From: Methylobacterium sp. J-030 | GTDB lineage: Bacteria > Pseudomonadota > Alphaproteobacteria > Rhizobiales > Beijerinckiaceae | Direction of reading: 5' to 3' | DNA length: 64,000 bases | NCBI RefSeq assembly: GCF_022829545.1 | Contig: NZ_JAKSYM010000226.1 | Location: 173,028 to 237,027, forward strand | Shown here: in pieces, positions 28,643 through 37,338 of the stretch | Position numbering within the stretch: the stretch's first letter is position 1 | Layout of the letters: each line of letters opens with the position of its first letter | Notes under the pieces: generated by a model | The model's database searches: none | The model's input: the letters and a program-made list of their open reading frames with translations, nothing else | What the model was told of the DNA's origin: nothing | Translations under genes and position numbers: made by a program

Positions 28643-29689
28643 ATGAGCACGATCCTCATCTACGGCGCCACCGGCTACACCGGCACGCTGCTCGCCGAAC
28701 ACGCGATCGCGCAGGGCCTGCGGCCGATCCTGGCCGGGCGCGACCCGGACAAGCTGCGTCCGCTCGCCGGGCGGCTCAACCTCGAGTCACGCGCGGCCGG
28801 CCTCGACAAGCCGGAACGCCTGCGGGCCGCGCTCGCGGGTGTCGCGGCGGTGATCCACGCCGCCGGCCCATTCTCGAAGACGGCGCGGCCGATGGCCGAG
28901 GCCTGCCTCGCCGCGGGGGCGCATTACGTCGATATTACCGGCGAGATCTCGGTGCTGGAGGCGCTCGCGGCCCGTGACGCGGAGGCGAAGGCCGCCGGCA
29001 TCGTGCTGCTGCCGGCGGCGGGCTTCGACGTGGTGCCGAGCGACTGCCTCGCCGCCCACACGGCACGGCGGCTTCCGGGGGCGACGCATCTGCGGATCTC
29101 GATCGGCGGGTTCGGCGGGTTCGGCCGGGGCACGGCCCGCACCATGGTCGAGGGCATCGCCTGGGGCACGCGGGTCCGCCGGGACGGCCGGATCGTCGAG
29201 TTGCCGAGCCCGCCCCGCGCCAGCGCCGATTTTGGGCGCGGTCCGCGGCGCACCGTGGGGCTCGGCTGGGGCGACGTGTCGAGCGCGTGGTACTCGACGC
29301 ACGTCCCGAACATCGACGTGTATTTCGAGGCGTTTCCCGCCATGGCGGCCGCCGCCGGCCTGCCCGCAGGCCTCCGAAAGATCATCGCCGGCGGCACCGC
29401 GCAGCGCCTGATCAACCGCGGCATCGACCGGCTTCCCGCAGGGCCGTCCGAGTCCGCCCGGGAAACGGCGCGCAGCACGTTCCTGGCCGAGGCCTGGGAT
29501 AGCACCGGGCGAAGGGCGGCAAGCCGGATGGAGACGCCCGAAGGCTACACGCTGACGGCCTGGACGGCCGTGAAGGTCGCCCGGCGCCTCGCCTCGGGCG
29601 CGGTCGCGGCGGGCTTCCACACGCCGGTGACCGCCTTCGGGCCCGACTTCATCCTGGATTTCCCGGGCGTGGTACGGACGGATCTGTAG
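28643..29689 (+). CDS. Saccharopine dehydrogenase family oxidoreductase
   Basis: A 348-residue protein with an N-terminal Rossmann fold (ILIYGATGYTGTLLAEHA) and ALAGVAAVIHAAGPFSK, as in the saccharopine dehydrogenase / trans-acyl enoyl reductase family. HYVDITGEISVLEAL and GFDVVPSDC are typical of the enoyl-reductase branch. The substrate is unknown. The ATG at 28643 is the natural family start; the frame is open further upstream but has no homology. Confidence 0.85.
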   Translation: MSTILIYGATGYTGTLLAEHAIAQGLRPILAGRDPDKLRPLAGRLNLESRAAGLDKPERLRAALAGVAAVIHAAGPFSKTARPMAEACLAAGAHYVDITGEISVLEALAARDAEAKAAGIVLLPAAGFDVVPSDCLAAHTARRLPGATHLRISIGGFGGFGRGTARTMVEGIAWGTRVRRDGRIVELPSPPRASADFGRGPRRTVGLGWGDVSSAWYSTHVPNIDVYFEAFPAMAAAAGLPAGLRKIIAGGTAQRLINRGIDRLPAGPSESARETARSTFLAEAWDSTGRRAASRMETPEGYTLTAWTAVKVARRLASGAVAAGFHTPVTAFGPDFILDFPGVVRTDL

Positions 29690-30023
29690 GCATCATCCCG
29701 AAAGATGGCTGCTGGCCTTGGGAGAAAGGTGATGCCCAAACGAGAACCTAGAGCATCGGGCCGGTTCCGATCCACAGGACGCGACAGCACCTCGCGGCAG
29801 GACCATCCGTTGATCCCACCCAACACCCTCATCCTGAGGTGCCCGCGTCAGCGGGCCTCGAAGGAGGGCTCCAGGGATCGCAGGTCCATCTGGAGGGCTC
29901 CTTCGAGGCCTGCGCTTCGCTCCGGCACTTCAGGATGGGGTGGAGAGATGGACAGCTCTCCCGAAGCTTCCTGGTCTCGTGTCGTGTTCCGCGTTTCCGA
30001 TCTCCGGCACGATGCTCTCATCC
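29690..30023. other. Intergenic region holding repeat copy B
   Basis: About 330 bases between two convergent genes with no gene of its own. Most of it is the palindromic repeat at 29815-29986, which could end transcripts from both sides. Confidence 0.7.
29815..29986. repeat. Dispersed palindromic intergenic repeat, copy B (best preserved)
   Basis: The left arm from 29829 (CTCATCCTGAGGTGCCCGCG, then GCCTCGAAGGAGGGCTCC) is largely the reverse complement of the right arm ending at 29936 (GGAGGGCTCCTTCGAGGCC, then CGGCACTTCAGGATG). Each arm holds its own small hairpin. Copies at 15788 and 46966 share the core. No coding capacity, so it looks like a miniature, non-autonomous or structural repeat. 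Confidence 0.85.
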
Positions 30024-31547
30024 TCACACCGTCGCGCCGATCTGCCAGGGCGCGAACTCCGACGATCCGAAATCGAACTGCTCGCTCTTCGTGCGCTCCC
30101 CGCCCGCGACCTTCAGGATCAGCTCGAAGATCCGCCGCCCGGCCTGCTCGACGCTCTCCGCCCCGTCGAGGATCGTGCCGCAATTGACGTCCATGTCCTC
30201 CTCGAGCCGCCGGTACATGGCCGAGTTGGTGGCGATCTTGATCGAGGGCGCCGGCTTGCAGCCGAACACGCTGCCGCGGCCCGTGGTGAAGCACACGAGG
30301 TTCGCCCCGCCCGCCACCTGCCCGGTCGCCGAGACCGGGTCGTAACCGGGCGTGTCCATGAACACAAAACCCTTGGCGGTGACCGGGTCGGCGTAGCGCA
30401 GCACGTCGACGAGATTGGTGCTCCCGGCCTTGGCCATGGCGCCGAGCGACTTTTCGAGGATCGTGGTCAGGCCGCCGGCCTTGTTGCCAGGCGAGGGATT
30501 GGCGTCGATCTCCGAACCCTCCTTGCGGGTGTACTCCTCCCACCAGCGCATCAGGTCGACGAGCTTCTGGCCGACCTCCGGACTGACGGCGCGGCGGGTG
30601 AACAGGTGCTCGGCCCCGTAGGTCTCGGTGGTCTCCGACAGGATCACGGTGCCGCCGTTCCGCACCACGAGGTCGCTGGCGATCCCGAGCGCCGGGTTGG
30701 CGGAGACGCCGGAATAGCCGTCCGACCCGCCGCATTGCAGGGCGACGATCAGCTCGCTCGCCGGCACCGGCTCGCGGTGGACGACGTTCGCCTCGTCCAA
30801 AATTCCCTTCACGAAGTCGATGCCCGCCTCGACGGTCCTGCGGGTGCCACCGAGGCTCTGAATGTTCATGCTGCGGATCCGGTCGCCGAGCCCCTGCTCC
30901 TCCAGGAAGGCGCCGATCTGGTTCACCTCGCAGCCCAGCCCGATCATCACGATGTGCGAGAAGTTGACGTGCCTTGCATAGCCCGCGAGCGTCCGGCGCA
31001 GGAGCCGGAGAGGCTCGCCCATCGCCATGCCGCAGCCGGTCTTGTGGGTCAGCGCCACCACGCCGTCGACGTTCGGATAGGCGGCCAGCGGATCGAGGCC
31101 GAGGATCGGGTGGCGCCGGAACGCGTCGGCGATGAGATCCGCGACGTGAGCGCTGCAATTCACCGAGGTGAGGATGCCGACATAGTTGCGGGTCGCCACG
31201 CGCCCGTCCGGCCGGCGGATGCCCTGGAAGGTCGCGGGCGGCGTGACGTGTTGCGTCGGCCTGGCATCGACCCCGAACGCGTAATCCCGGGCGAACTCGC
31301 CCATCCCGAGATTGTGGACGTGGACATGGCGGCCGGCCGCGATCTCCTCCTTGGCGAAGCCGATGATCTGGCCGTACTTGGTCACCGCCTCGCCGCTCCG
31401 GTGGGGCCGGACCGCCACCTTGTGGCCGGCCGGGATCCGCTCGGCGGCGACTACGCCCTCCGCGACCGGCGTGCCGGGCTCGATGGCGCCGCGGGCGACG
31501 ACGACGCCGTCGTCCGGGCGCAGGGTGATGACGGGATAGGCGGACAT
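30024..31547 (-). CDS. UxaA-family altronate/galactarate-type dehydratase
   Basis: A 507-residue enzyme combining an N-terminal SAF domain (PDDGVVVARGAIEPGTPV) with the UxaA catalytic domain. NYVGILTSVNCSAHVAD, THKTGCGMAMGE and QCGGSDGYSGVSANPALG carry the conserved residues of altronate and galactarate dehydratases, which remove water from sugar acids in an iron-dependent way. An AGGAG site precedes the ATG at 31547. It is followed upstream in the operon by an MFS symporter and an oxidoreductase, so it most likely acts on an imported hexarate or hexonate. Confidence 0.9.
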   Translation of the reverse strand: MSAYPVITLRPDDGVVVARGAIEPGTPVAEGVVAAERIPAGHKVAVRPHRSGEAVTKYGQIIGFAKEEIAAGRHVHVHNLGMGEFARDYAFGVDARPTQHVTPPATFQGIRRPDGRVATRNYVGILTSVNCSAHVADLIADAFRRHPILGLDPLAAYPNVDGVVALTHKTGCGMAMGEPLRLLRRTLAGYARHVNFSHIVMIGLGCEVNQIGAFLEEQGLGDRIRSMNIQSLGGTRRTVEAGIDFVKGILDEANVVHREPVPASELIVALQCGGSDGYSGVSANPALGIASDLVVRNGGTVILSETTETYGAEHLFTRRAVSPEVGQKLVDLMRWWEEYTRKEGSEIDANPSPGNKAGGLTTILEKSLGAMAKAGSTNLVDVLRYADPVTAKGFVFMDTPGYDPVSATGQVAGGANLVCFTTGRGSVFGCKPAPSIKIATNSAMYRRLEEDMDVNCGTILDGAESVEQAGRRIFELILKVAGGERTKSEQFDFGSSEFAPWQIGATV

Positions 31548-31576
31548 CGGTCTCTCCTGAAGAGGCGTCGGGTCGC

Positions 31577-32887
31577 TCATCGGGCCGCCTCGGGCCGCAA
31601 GGCCGGGGCGCGGGCCTCCCGGACCGGCAGGGGCGCGATCTCGCCGACCACGAACAGGTAGATGAAGGCGCCGAGCAGGCAGAAGCCGCCGGCCACGATC
31701 AGCGGGATGACGAACGAGCCCTGCGTGACGGTGAGCATCACGCCGGTGAAGGTGGTGGTCACGATGCCGGCGACGTTCGAGGCGAAGTTCTGGATGCCGC
31801 CGATCGAGGCCACATGGGCCGGCGTCGGCGCCACGTCGCCGGGCAGCGCCCAGATCGAGGCCGCCGTGAAGGCGAGGCTGCCATAGGCCACCGCGAAGCA
31901 CAGCAGCGCCACGTAGACGTTGGGCGCCACGATCGAGAGCGTGATCACCGAGGACATCAGCATGCCGCCGACGAGGCAGGTCTTGCGCGCGGCCGTGAGG
32001 CTCCAGCCCCGGCGGTAGAGCGCGTCCGAGGCGAAGCCGCCGAGCCAGCCCGCGGGGATCGAGGCCAGAGCCGGCAGGCTGCCGAGCGTGCCGAGTTCGG
32101 CCAGCGAGAAGCCCCGCGCCTTCACGAGATAGGTCGGGAACCACGTGATGAAGAAGTAGATCACGAAGTTCAGGCAGAAGAACCCGGCCATCATGCCCCA
32201 GACCGTGCGGTAGCGGAACAGGGACAGCCACGGGACCTGATTCTGCGCCTCGGCGGCATCAACGGACTTCGGCCGCTCCTGGGCGGCCCGGAGCCGGGCC
32301 AAGTCTTCGGACGAGACGGCGGGGTGGTTCTCGGGCTCGCGGTAGAGCCACATCCAGAACACGGCCCAGACGAAGCCGAGCACGCCGGTGACGACGAAGG
32401 ATTCCCGCCAGCCCAGCGTCGCGATCACCCAGGAGACCAGTGGGATCGCGAGCGCCGAGCCGACCCGGGAGCCGCTGTCGAAGATGCTGCTGGCAAAGCT
32501 CCGCTCGCTGCGCGGGAACCACGAGGCCGCGACCTTGGCGAAGGACGGATAGGCGCCCGCCTCGCCGACGCCGAGCAGCATGCGCAGGCCCAGCAGGGAC
32601 AGGAACCCGCGGCCCGCGGCGGTCAGCGCCGTGCAGGCCGACCACCACAGCACCGCCACGACCAGCGAGAGCCGGGCCCCGACCCGGTCGGCCACGTAGC
32701 CGAAGGGCAGCTGCATGATCGCGTAGGTCCAGAAGAACCCCGACAGGATCAGGCCCATATCGGTGGCGTTCAGCCCCAGCTCCTTCGACATGGAGGGGGC
32801 GGCGACCGCCAGATTCGCGCGATCGATGTAGTTGATCGCGTTGGCGGCCATGCAGAGGCCGATCATGAGCCAGCGCAGCCTTGGCAT
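31577..32887 (-). CDS. MFS transporter, sugar-acid (ACS/D-galactonate) family
   Basis: A 436-residue permease with twelve hydrophobic segments. NAINYIDRANLAVAAP after TM1 and YVADRVGARLSL (motif A loop) are characteristic of the anion:cation symporter branch that imports glucarate, galactonate and related sugar acids with protons. GGGAGGAAC precedes the ATG at 32887. It sits 29 bases before the dehydratase gene, which supports a shared uptake and breakdown role. Confidence 0.9.
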   Translation of the reverse strand: MPRLRWLMIGLCMAANAINYIDRANLAVAAPSMSKELGLNATDMGLILSGFFWTYAIMQLPFGYVADRVGARLSLVVAVLWWSACTALTAAGRGFLSLLGLRMLLGVGEAGAYPSFAKVAASWFPRSERSFASSIFDSGSRVGSALAIPLVSWVIATLGWRESFVVTGVLGFVWAVFWMWLYREPENHPAVSSEDLARLRAAQERPKSVDAAEAQNQVPWLSLFRYRTVWGMMAGFFCLNFVIYFFITWFPTYLVKARGFSLAELGTLGSLPALASIPAGWLGGFASDALYRRGWSLTAARKTCLVGGMLMSSVITLSIVAPNVYVALLCFAVAYGSLAFTAASIWALPGDVAPTPAHVASIGGIQNFASNVAGIVTTTFTGVMLTVTQGSFVIPLIVAGGFCLLGAFIYLFVVGEIAPLPVREARAPALRPEAAR

Positions 32888-32982
32888 CGTGTTCCTCCCG
32901 AAACGCGGGGTGGCGTCCCCGCTTGGCGTGGCGCCCCCGTTGTGGCCGGGGGTCGCCGCAATGACGTTGGTCCGCCGCCCGA

Positions 32983-34053
32983 TCAGGCGCGATAGGCATC
33001 CCCGTCGAGCCCGTGCGGCCGGCCGGCGGAGAGGAGCGTCGCCCAGACCGGTTCCGGCAGCGGCACGCCCTCCGCGAGGCGTTGGACCCGCATGCGCCGT
33101 TCCGGTTCGCCGGGCAGCAGCACCTCGGCGCCGGGCATCGGGCGGGCGCTCTTGAAGAAGTCGAGATAAGTGCGCGCCTCGGAGGCCAGGACATCCTCGG
33201 TCCCGAGCGCCGCGGGCGTCACGTAGATCGAGAGCATGCCGTTGCAGATCCGGCGCTTGCCCGGCCCGGCCGTGCCGGATCCGGTGAGCGCACCGGCCAG
33301 CAGCTCGCACATCAGCGCCAGCCCCGAGCCCTTGTGCTCGCCGAAGGCCCGGATCGCGCCCGCGCCGCGCTGGTTGTCGCGCTCGACCCCCTCCAGGGGG
33401 CCGAACAGGGTCGCCGGATCCGCGCTGAGGCGCCCATCCGGCTCGATCAATGCGCCCTCCGGCAGGGGCTTGCCGCCCCGGGAGGCGACCAGAACCTTGC
33501 CCTCGGCCACCAGCGACGTCGCGAAATCGAGGATGATCGGGTCAGCATCGGGTACCGGGAAGCCGGCCGAGAACGGCGCGGTGGAGAAGCGGCGCTCGAC
33601 GGAGCCGAAGGGCGCCACCAGCAGGCTCCCCGCCACGTTGACGAAGTGGACCGAGACCAGCCCGGCCGCGGCGGCGCGCTCGGACCATTCGCCGATCCGG
33701 CCGATATGCCCGGCATGGCGCAGGGCGACGATCGCCACGCCGTTCGCCCGCGCCTTGGCGATCCCGAGATCGACCGCGAAGGGGCCGGCGGTCTGCCCGA
33801 ACCCGTATTGCGCATCCACCAGGGCGAAGCACGGCGCGTCGGTGACGATCTCGGGCGTGCGGCCGGCCTCGACCTCGCCGGTGCGCAGCCACTCGACGTA
33901 GCGGGGGACCCGGACGACCCCGTGGCTGTCATGGCCGGTCAGGTTCGCCGCCACCAGGAAGCGACCGATCCGCTCGGCCTCCGCCTCGGCACAGCCCTCG
34001 TGCACGAAGATGTCCCGTACATAGGCGGTCAGCCCGCCGGCCGAGATCCGCAT
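32983..34053 (-). CDS. Malate/L-lactate dehydrogenase family oxidoreductase
   Basis: A 356-residue NAD(P)-dependent enzyme of the LDH2/MDH2 (YlbC/YbiC-like) fold. ANLTGHDSHGVVRVPRYV is the N-terminal signature and ALRHAGHIGRIGEW, with its histidines, the catalytic region; FGEHKGSGLALMCELL follows. GGGAGGAAC before the ATG at 34053 sets the start. It is the first gene of the sugar-acid operon. Relatives oxidise various 2-hydroxyacids, so it may oxidise a sugar acid or its product. Confidence 0.88.
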   Translation of the reverse strand: MRISAGGLTAYVRDIFVHEGCAEAEAERIGRFLVAANLTGHDSHGVVRVPRYVEWLRTGEVEAGRTPEIVTDAPCFALVDAQYGFGQTAGPFAVDLGIAKARANGVAIVALRHAGHIGRIGEWSERAAAAGLVSVHFVNVAGSLLVAPFGSVERRFSTAPFSAGFPVPDADPIILDFATSLVAEGKVLVASRGGKPLPEGALIEPDGRLSADPATLFGPLEGVERDNQRGAGAIRAFGEHKGSGLALMCELLAGALTGSGTAGPGKRRICNGMLSIYVTPAALGTEDVLASEARTYLDFFKSARPMPGAEVLLPGEPERRMRVQRLAEGVPLPEPVWATLLSAGRPHGLDGDAYRA

Positions 34054-34155
34054 TCGGTTCCTCCCTGGCCGCGCCTCGACGGGCGCGTGCGGGATGAATC
34101 TAGCGCCCGCGAACGTGCTGTGCGAGCGCCGCGGGTGACGCGATCCGCGGCCGCG

Positions 34156-34875
34156 TCACGAAATCTCGCGGATCAGCTTCGCGACGATGGCGCGTCCGAA
34201 CGCCTCGAAGCTCTCGGCGCTCATCACGAACGCCCCCTCGCCGCCGATGACGGTATTCCGGTAATAGGCCACGAGGCCCCCGGCCGGGTTGGTGTGATCC
34301 TTCAGGAAGCTCGGCATGCCCTCAGGATCGGTGAGGACGACGATACCGTTGATGGTGATGCCGGCCGAGACCGCCGCGTCCCGGGCGTCCGCGATCGAGC
34401 GGCCGGCATTGCCGGTACCGTCACCCGAGACGTCGATCACCCTCCGCTCCGTCCGGAACGGCGCCCGCGCCAGCAGGTCGGTGGCGAAGCCCAGGGCGGA
34501 GCCGATCGCGGTCCGCCCGTAGAACGGGCGCGGCACGGCGGCGAGCCGCGCCGCGAACACGACCGCATCCTGGGCGGAGCCGATGATCATCCAGTCGACC
34601 GCGACGCGCTGTTCCCCGGGGCCGGCCCAGTCGAACAAGGCGACGCCGATGCGGCCGGCCGGCCCGTCGCCGATGGCGCGCAGGACCCTGGGGTCGGCGA
34701 AGGCCTCGGCATAACCGCGCCGTTCGAGGTCGAAGCGTGCCTCGCTGATGCTCAGCGACACGTCGACGGCGAGCACGAGAAGGACATCGACGTCCTGCTG
34801 ATCGGCCGCCTCGGCGCGGCGATTCGCGAGCGCGAGAGCCGCAAGCAAGCCGGACAGGAGGTGGCGCCGCCGCAT
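34156..34875 (-). CDS. DUF1194 (von Willebrand factor A-like) secreted protein
   Basis: A 239-residue protein with an Arg-rich signal (MRRRHLLSGLLAALALANRRAEA), possibly Tat-type. LAVDVSLSIS is a MIDAS DxSxS metal site, and IDVSGDGTGNAGR near the centre is the DUF1194 hallmark. A VWA-like fold in the periplasm is expected; ligand and role are unknown. The ATG at 34875 is preferred to a TTG at 34896. Confidence 0.85.
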   Translation of the reverse strand: MRRRHLLSGLLAALALANRRAEAADQQDVDVLLVLAVDVSLSISEARFDLERRGYAEAFADPRVLRAIGDGPAGRIGVALFDWAGPGEQRVAVDWMIIGSAQDAVVFAARLAAVPRPFYGRTAIGSALGFATDLLARAPFRTERRVIDVSGDGTGNAGRSIADARDAAVSAGITINGIVVLTDPEGMPSFLKDHTNPAGGLVAYYRNTVIGGEGAFVMSAESFEAFGRAIVAKLIREIS

Positions 34876-35119
34876 GGTCGACACTCGGAAAGACAACTGG
34901 CGCGGGAGCGCCGCCGTATCGCAGGCAACGGGCTTGCCAGCCCGGCGGTTCGCGCGACACCCGCCGGGTCCGGGCGAGCCACCGGGCGGCGATCCGAATT
35001 TGTTCCGCGCCGTACCGTCCGAGCAGCGCCGCTTTTGGTCCCATGCTGCCGGTGCCGGAGGGCGCTAGTTCGCGTCAGCGAAGGCGCAGCCCGCGCCGCA
35101 AACTCCGAGACATCCCTCC

Positions 35120-35341
35120 ATGCATCGTGTTCACCGGATCGTGCGCGCCATCGAAGGCCTCATCGTCGCCGCCGTGATCGGCACCGTCGCACTCGTGAGC
35201 CGGGCGATCGACGCGACGATCGGCCTCGTCGGCCGCCTGTCCGACCGGTTCGATGCGAAGCTCGCCGACCTCGCGCGCGACTCGAAGGCCCGGCACCGGC
35301 GGGAGGGGCGCCGGCAGATCGATCCGATCAGCCTGGATTAG
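35120..35341 (+). CDS. Small single-pass membrane protein
   Basis: A 73-residue protein with one transmembrane helix (GLIVAAVIGTVALV, about 13-26) and a basic, charged C-terminus. No convincing ribosome binding site precedes the ATG, which lowers confidence. It is divergent from the DUF1194 gene and convergent with the DUF1223 gene. No function assigned. Confidence 0.45.
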   Translation: MHRVHRIVRAIEGLIVAAVIGTVALVSRAIDATIGLVGRLSDRFDAKLADLARDSKARHRREGRRQIDPISLD

Positions 35342-35408
35342 GCGCCGCCGTCCGCGGACTGGAGCGGTGCCCGATCGTGCGCGGCTTCAGGCGTCGATCG
35401 TCACGCGC

Positions 35409-35447
35409 GCTCTTGCGGCGAACCGCAATGCAGTTCGCCGCAAGAGC
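35409..35447. terminator. Perfect 15-bp inverted repeat between convergent genes
   Basis: GCTCTTGCGGCGAAC (35409-35423) and GTTCGCCGCAAGAGC (35433-35447) pair perfectly around a 9-base loop, four bases beyond the DUF1223 stop. There is no T tract on either strand. It may act as a two-way terminator or mRNA end stabiliser. Confidence 0.55.
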
Positions 35448-35450
35448 ACT

Positions 35451-36218
35451 CTAAAGCCCCGGCCCCTTCGCGGCCCCGAAGATGCGGCCGGGCCGGTTGT
35501 CCGCCCCGCCCTGGAGCAGCACGACCCAGCTGTCGGCATCGGCGATGTCGGCCTGCGTGTCGGGCACGTCGAGGGTCAGCGCCTGCCCGTTCCAGTGGCC
35601 GAGGTGCTGGAGCCCCCGCACGACGTTGACGTAGGTCGCGGTCCGGCCCCCATTCTCGCCGGACTGGATGGCGATCGCCCGGCGGCGCAGCACCGGGACC
35701 AGCCAGATCTCGCCGCGCAGCTCCGCCTTGGCGTCCGGCGCGGCCCCGATCTCGACCCAGATCCGGTCCCCGCGCGCCTCGCTGCGGACCGGAACCGGCA
35801 ACCCGCCGTGCTGGATCCCATCGTGCATCAGCCGGTCGAGGGCGGCCCTGTCCGAGCCCACCGCGACGCCACTGCCATCCACCACCGCCTGCGGCGTGAA
35901 AACCTGCCGGCCGCCGCGACCCCGCGCGTAGCCGCGCTGGCGCTCGGTGAGGGGCCGCGACGCCAGCGTGTCCTTCCAGCCGAGATAGTCCCAGTAGGTC
36001 ACCGGCAGCGTTAGGGCGATCACCCCGGGCTGGCGCGACAGATCGCGCAGCACGGGCTCGGCGGTGCGGCAGGCGCCGCAGCCCTGGCTGGTGAACAGCT
36101 CCACGACCGCACGAACCGGCTCCGCCCGCGCCGCAGAGGCCGTCGCGGCGGTGCCGAGCAGCACGGCCGCGCACAGCGCGCGGCGGTCGCAGATCCAGGC
36201 GCAATGCCGAGGCGTCAT
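35451..36218 (-). CDS. DUF1223 thioredoxin-like secreted protein
   Basis: A 255-residue protein with an N-terminal signal region and a thioredoxin-like motif VVELFTSQGCGAC (Cys47-x-x-Cys50), the hallmark of DUF1223. TLPVTYWDYLGWKDTLASR follows, then a mixed alpha/beta domain. Periplasmic redox or disulfide chemistry is plausible but unproven. It starts eight bases after the lipid A acyltransferase stop, so it is the last gene of that operon. Confidence 0.88.
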   Translation of the reverse strand: MTPRHCAWICDRRALCAAVLLGTAATASAARAEPVRAVVELFTSQGCGACRTAEPVLRDLSRQPGVIALTLPVTYWDYLGWKDTLASRPLTERQRGYARGRGGRQVFTPQAVVDGSGVAVGSDRAALDRLMHDGIQHGGLPVPVRSEARGDRIWVEIGAAPDAKAELRGEIWLVPVLRRRAIAIQSGENGGRTATYVNVVRGLQHLGHWNGQALTLDVPDTQADIADADSWVVLLQGGADNRPGRIFGAAKGPGL

Positions 36219-36225
36219 CGGACCA

Positions 36226-37242
36226 TCAGAGCGTGTGGTCCGCCGTCTGGGAAATCACGTTGGCTTGAGACGGATGTACCGGTGTCGCGGGCGAGGCCGT
36301 CCCCTTCCGGGCATGGGGCAACATATCGGGGCGCCACCGGCGGTGCATCCACAGCCACTGCCCGGGATTCTCGCGCACCCAGGCCTCGACCACGGCGGTC
36401 ATCGCCTGCATGGCGGCGGGCACGTCGATCGTCCCGTCCGCGGCCCGCGGCAGATCCAGCGGCGGCGTCAGTTCGAGCCTGAACCGGCCCTCCGGGAGAC
36501 GGACGACCCGGACGCCGTGGACCGGACATTCGTAGTGTCGGACTAACTTGGCGAGCAACGGGTTGGCGAGGCAGGGCCGTCCGAGGAACTGCACCACGAC
36601 ACCGCGGGTGAAGTGCTGGTCGATCAACTGGCCGAGGTGACCGCCCTGCTCCACCACGTCGCGCATCGCGAAGACGGCACCGGGCGTCGAGGCCGCCAGG
36701 CCGCCCATGGATCGGCGGCGGACCTCCTGCACGAGGCGCGCGGCCGCCGGGTTGTTGGGCGGCCGGAACACGGCGGTCGCGTCGAGGCCGAACCGGGCCG
36801 CGCAGATCGCCGGCAACTCCCAGTTGGCGAGATGCGCGGAGAAGATCAGGCCCGGCGCACCGTCGTCGCGCAGGGCGAAGAAGTGCTCGATGCCGGCGAC
36901 CTCGGTCCGCAGCGGACCCGTCGCCGCCGGATCGTAATCGAACAGGCTGTCGAGATGGGCGTATTCGGCCCCCACGCGCCCGAGATTGTCCCACGCCTCC
37001 AGGGCGATCCGCCTGTGCTCCGCCTCCGGCAGCTCCGGAAAGGCCGCGCGCAGATTCGTCAGGGCGGTACGGTGGGCCGGCAGGAGTGGCCCGATTCGGC
37101 GCAGCATCCCGGCACCGAAGGCGGTCGCGCGCGCCGGGCCGATGAGCCGTGCGAGCCAGACCAGCGCGCGGATCAGCGGGATCATGGCGTAGCCCGCGAG
37201 GCGCGGCCAGGACCGTTTCAGAACGAGGGCGAGACGCAGCAC
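36226..37242 (-). CDS. Lipid A biosynthesis acyltransferase (LpxL/HtrB family, LpxXL-like)
   Basis: A 338-residue inner-membrane acyltransferase. The HX4E catalytic motif is His137 to Glu142 in SAHLANWELPA. An N-terminal hydrophobic helix anchors it. The family adds secondary acyl chains to lipid A from acyl-ACP. Its place at the end of a ketosynthase, ketoreductase and alcohol-dehydrogenase operon matches rhizobial lpxXL, which attaches a 27-hydroxyoctacosanoyl chain. The specific chain length is inferred from that context. Confidence 0.88.
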   Translation of the reverse strand: MLRLALVLKRSWPRLAGYAMIPLIRALVWLARLIGPARATAFGAGMLRRIGPLLPAHRTALTNLRAAFPELPEAEHRRIALEAWDNLGRVGAEYAHLDSLFDYDPAATGPLRTEVAGIEHFFALRDDGAPGLIFSAHLANWELPAICAARFGLDATAVFRPPNNPAAARLVQEVRRRSMGGLAASTPGAVFAMRDVVEQGGHLGQLIDQHFTRGVVVQFLGRPCLANPLLAKLVRHYECPVHGVRVVRLPEGRFRLELTPPLDLPRAADGTIDVPAAMQAMTAVVEAWVRENPGQWLWMHRRWRPDMLPHARKGTASPATPVHPSQANVISQTADHTL

Positions 37243-37338
37243 TTCGAGTTCCCGGGAGGATCCGGGCCGCCCCCACGCACCCGTGCGGCCCGTTTACGCC
37301 AAGTCTGCCGCAGCGCGAAACGCGCAGGCGCAAACGCG

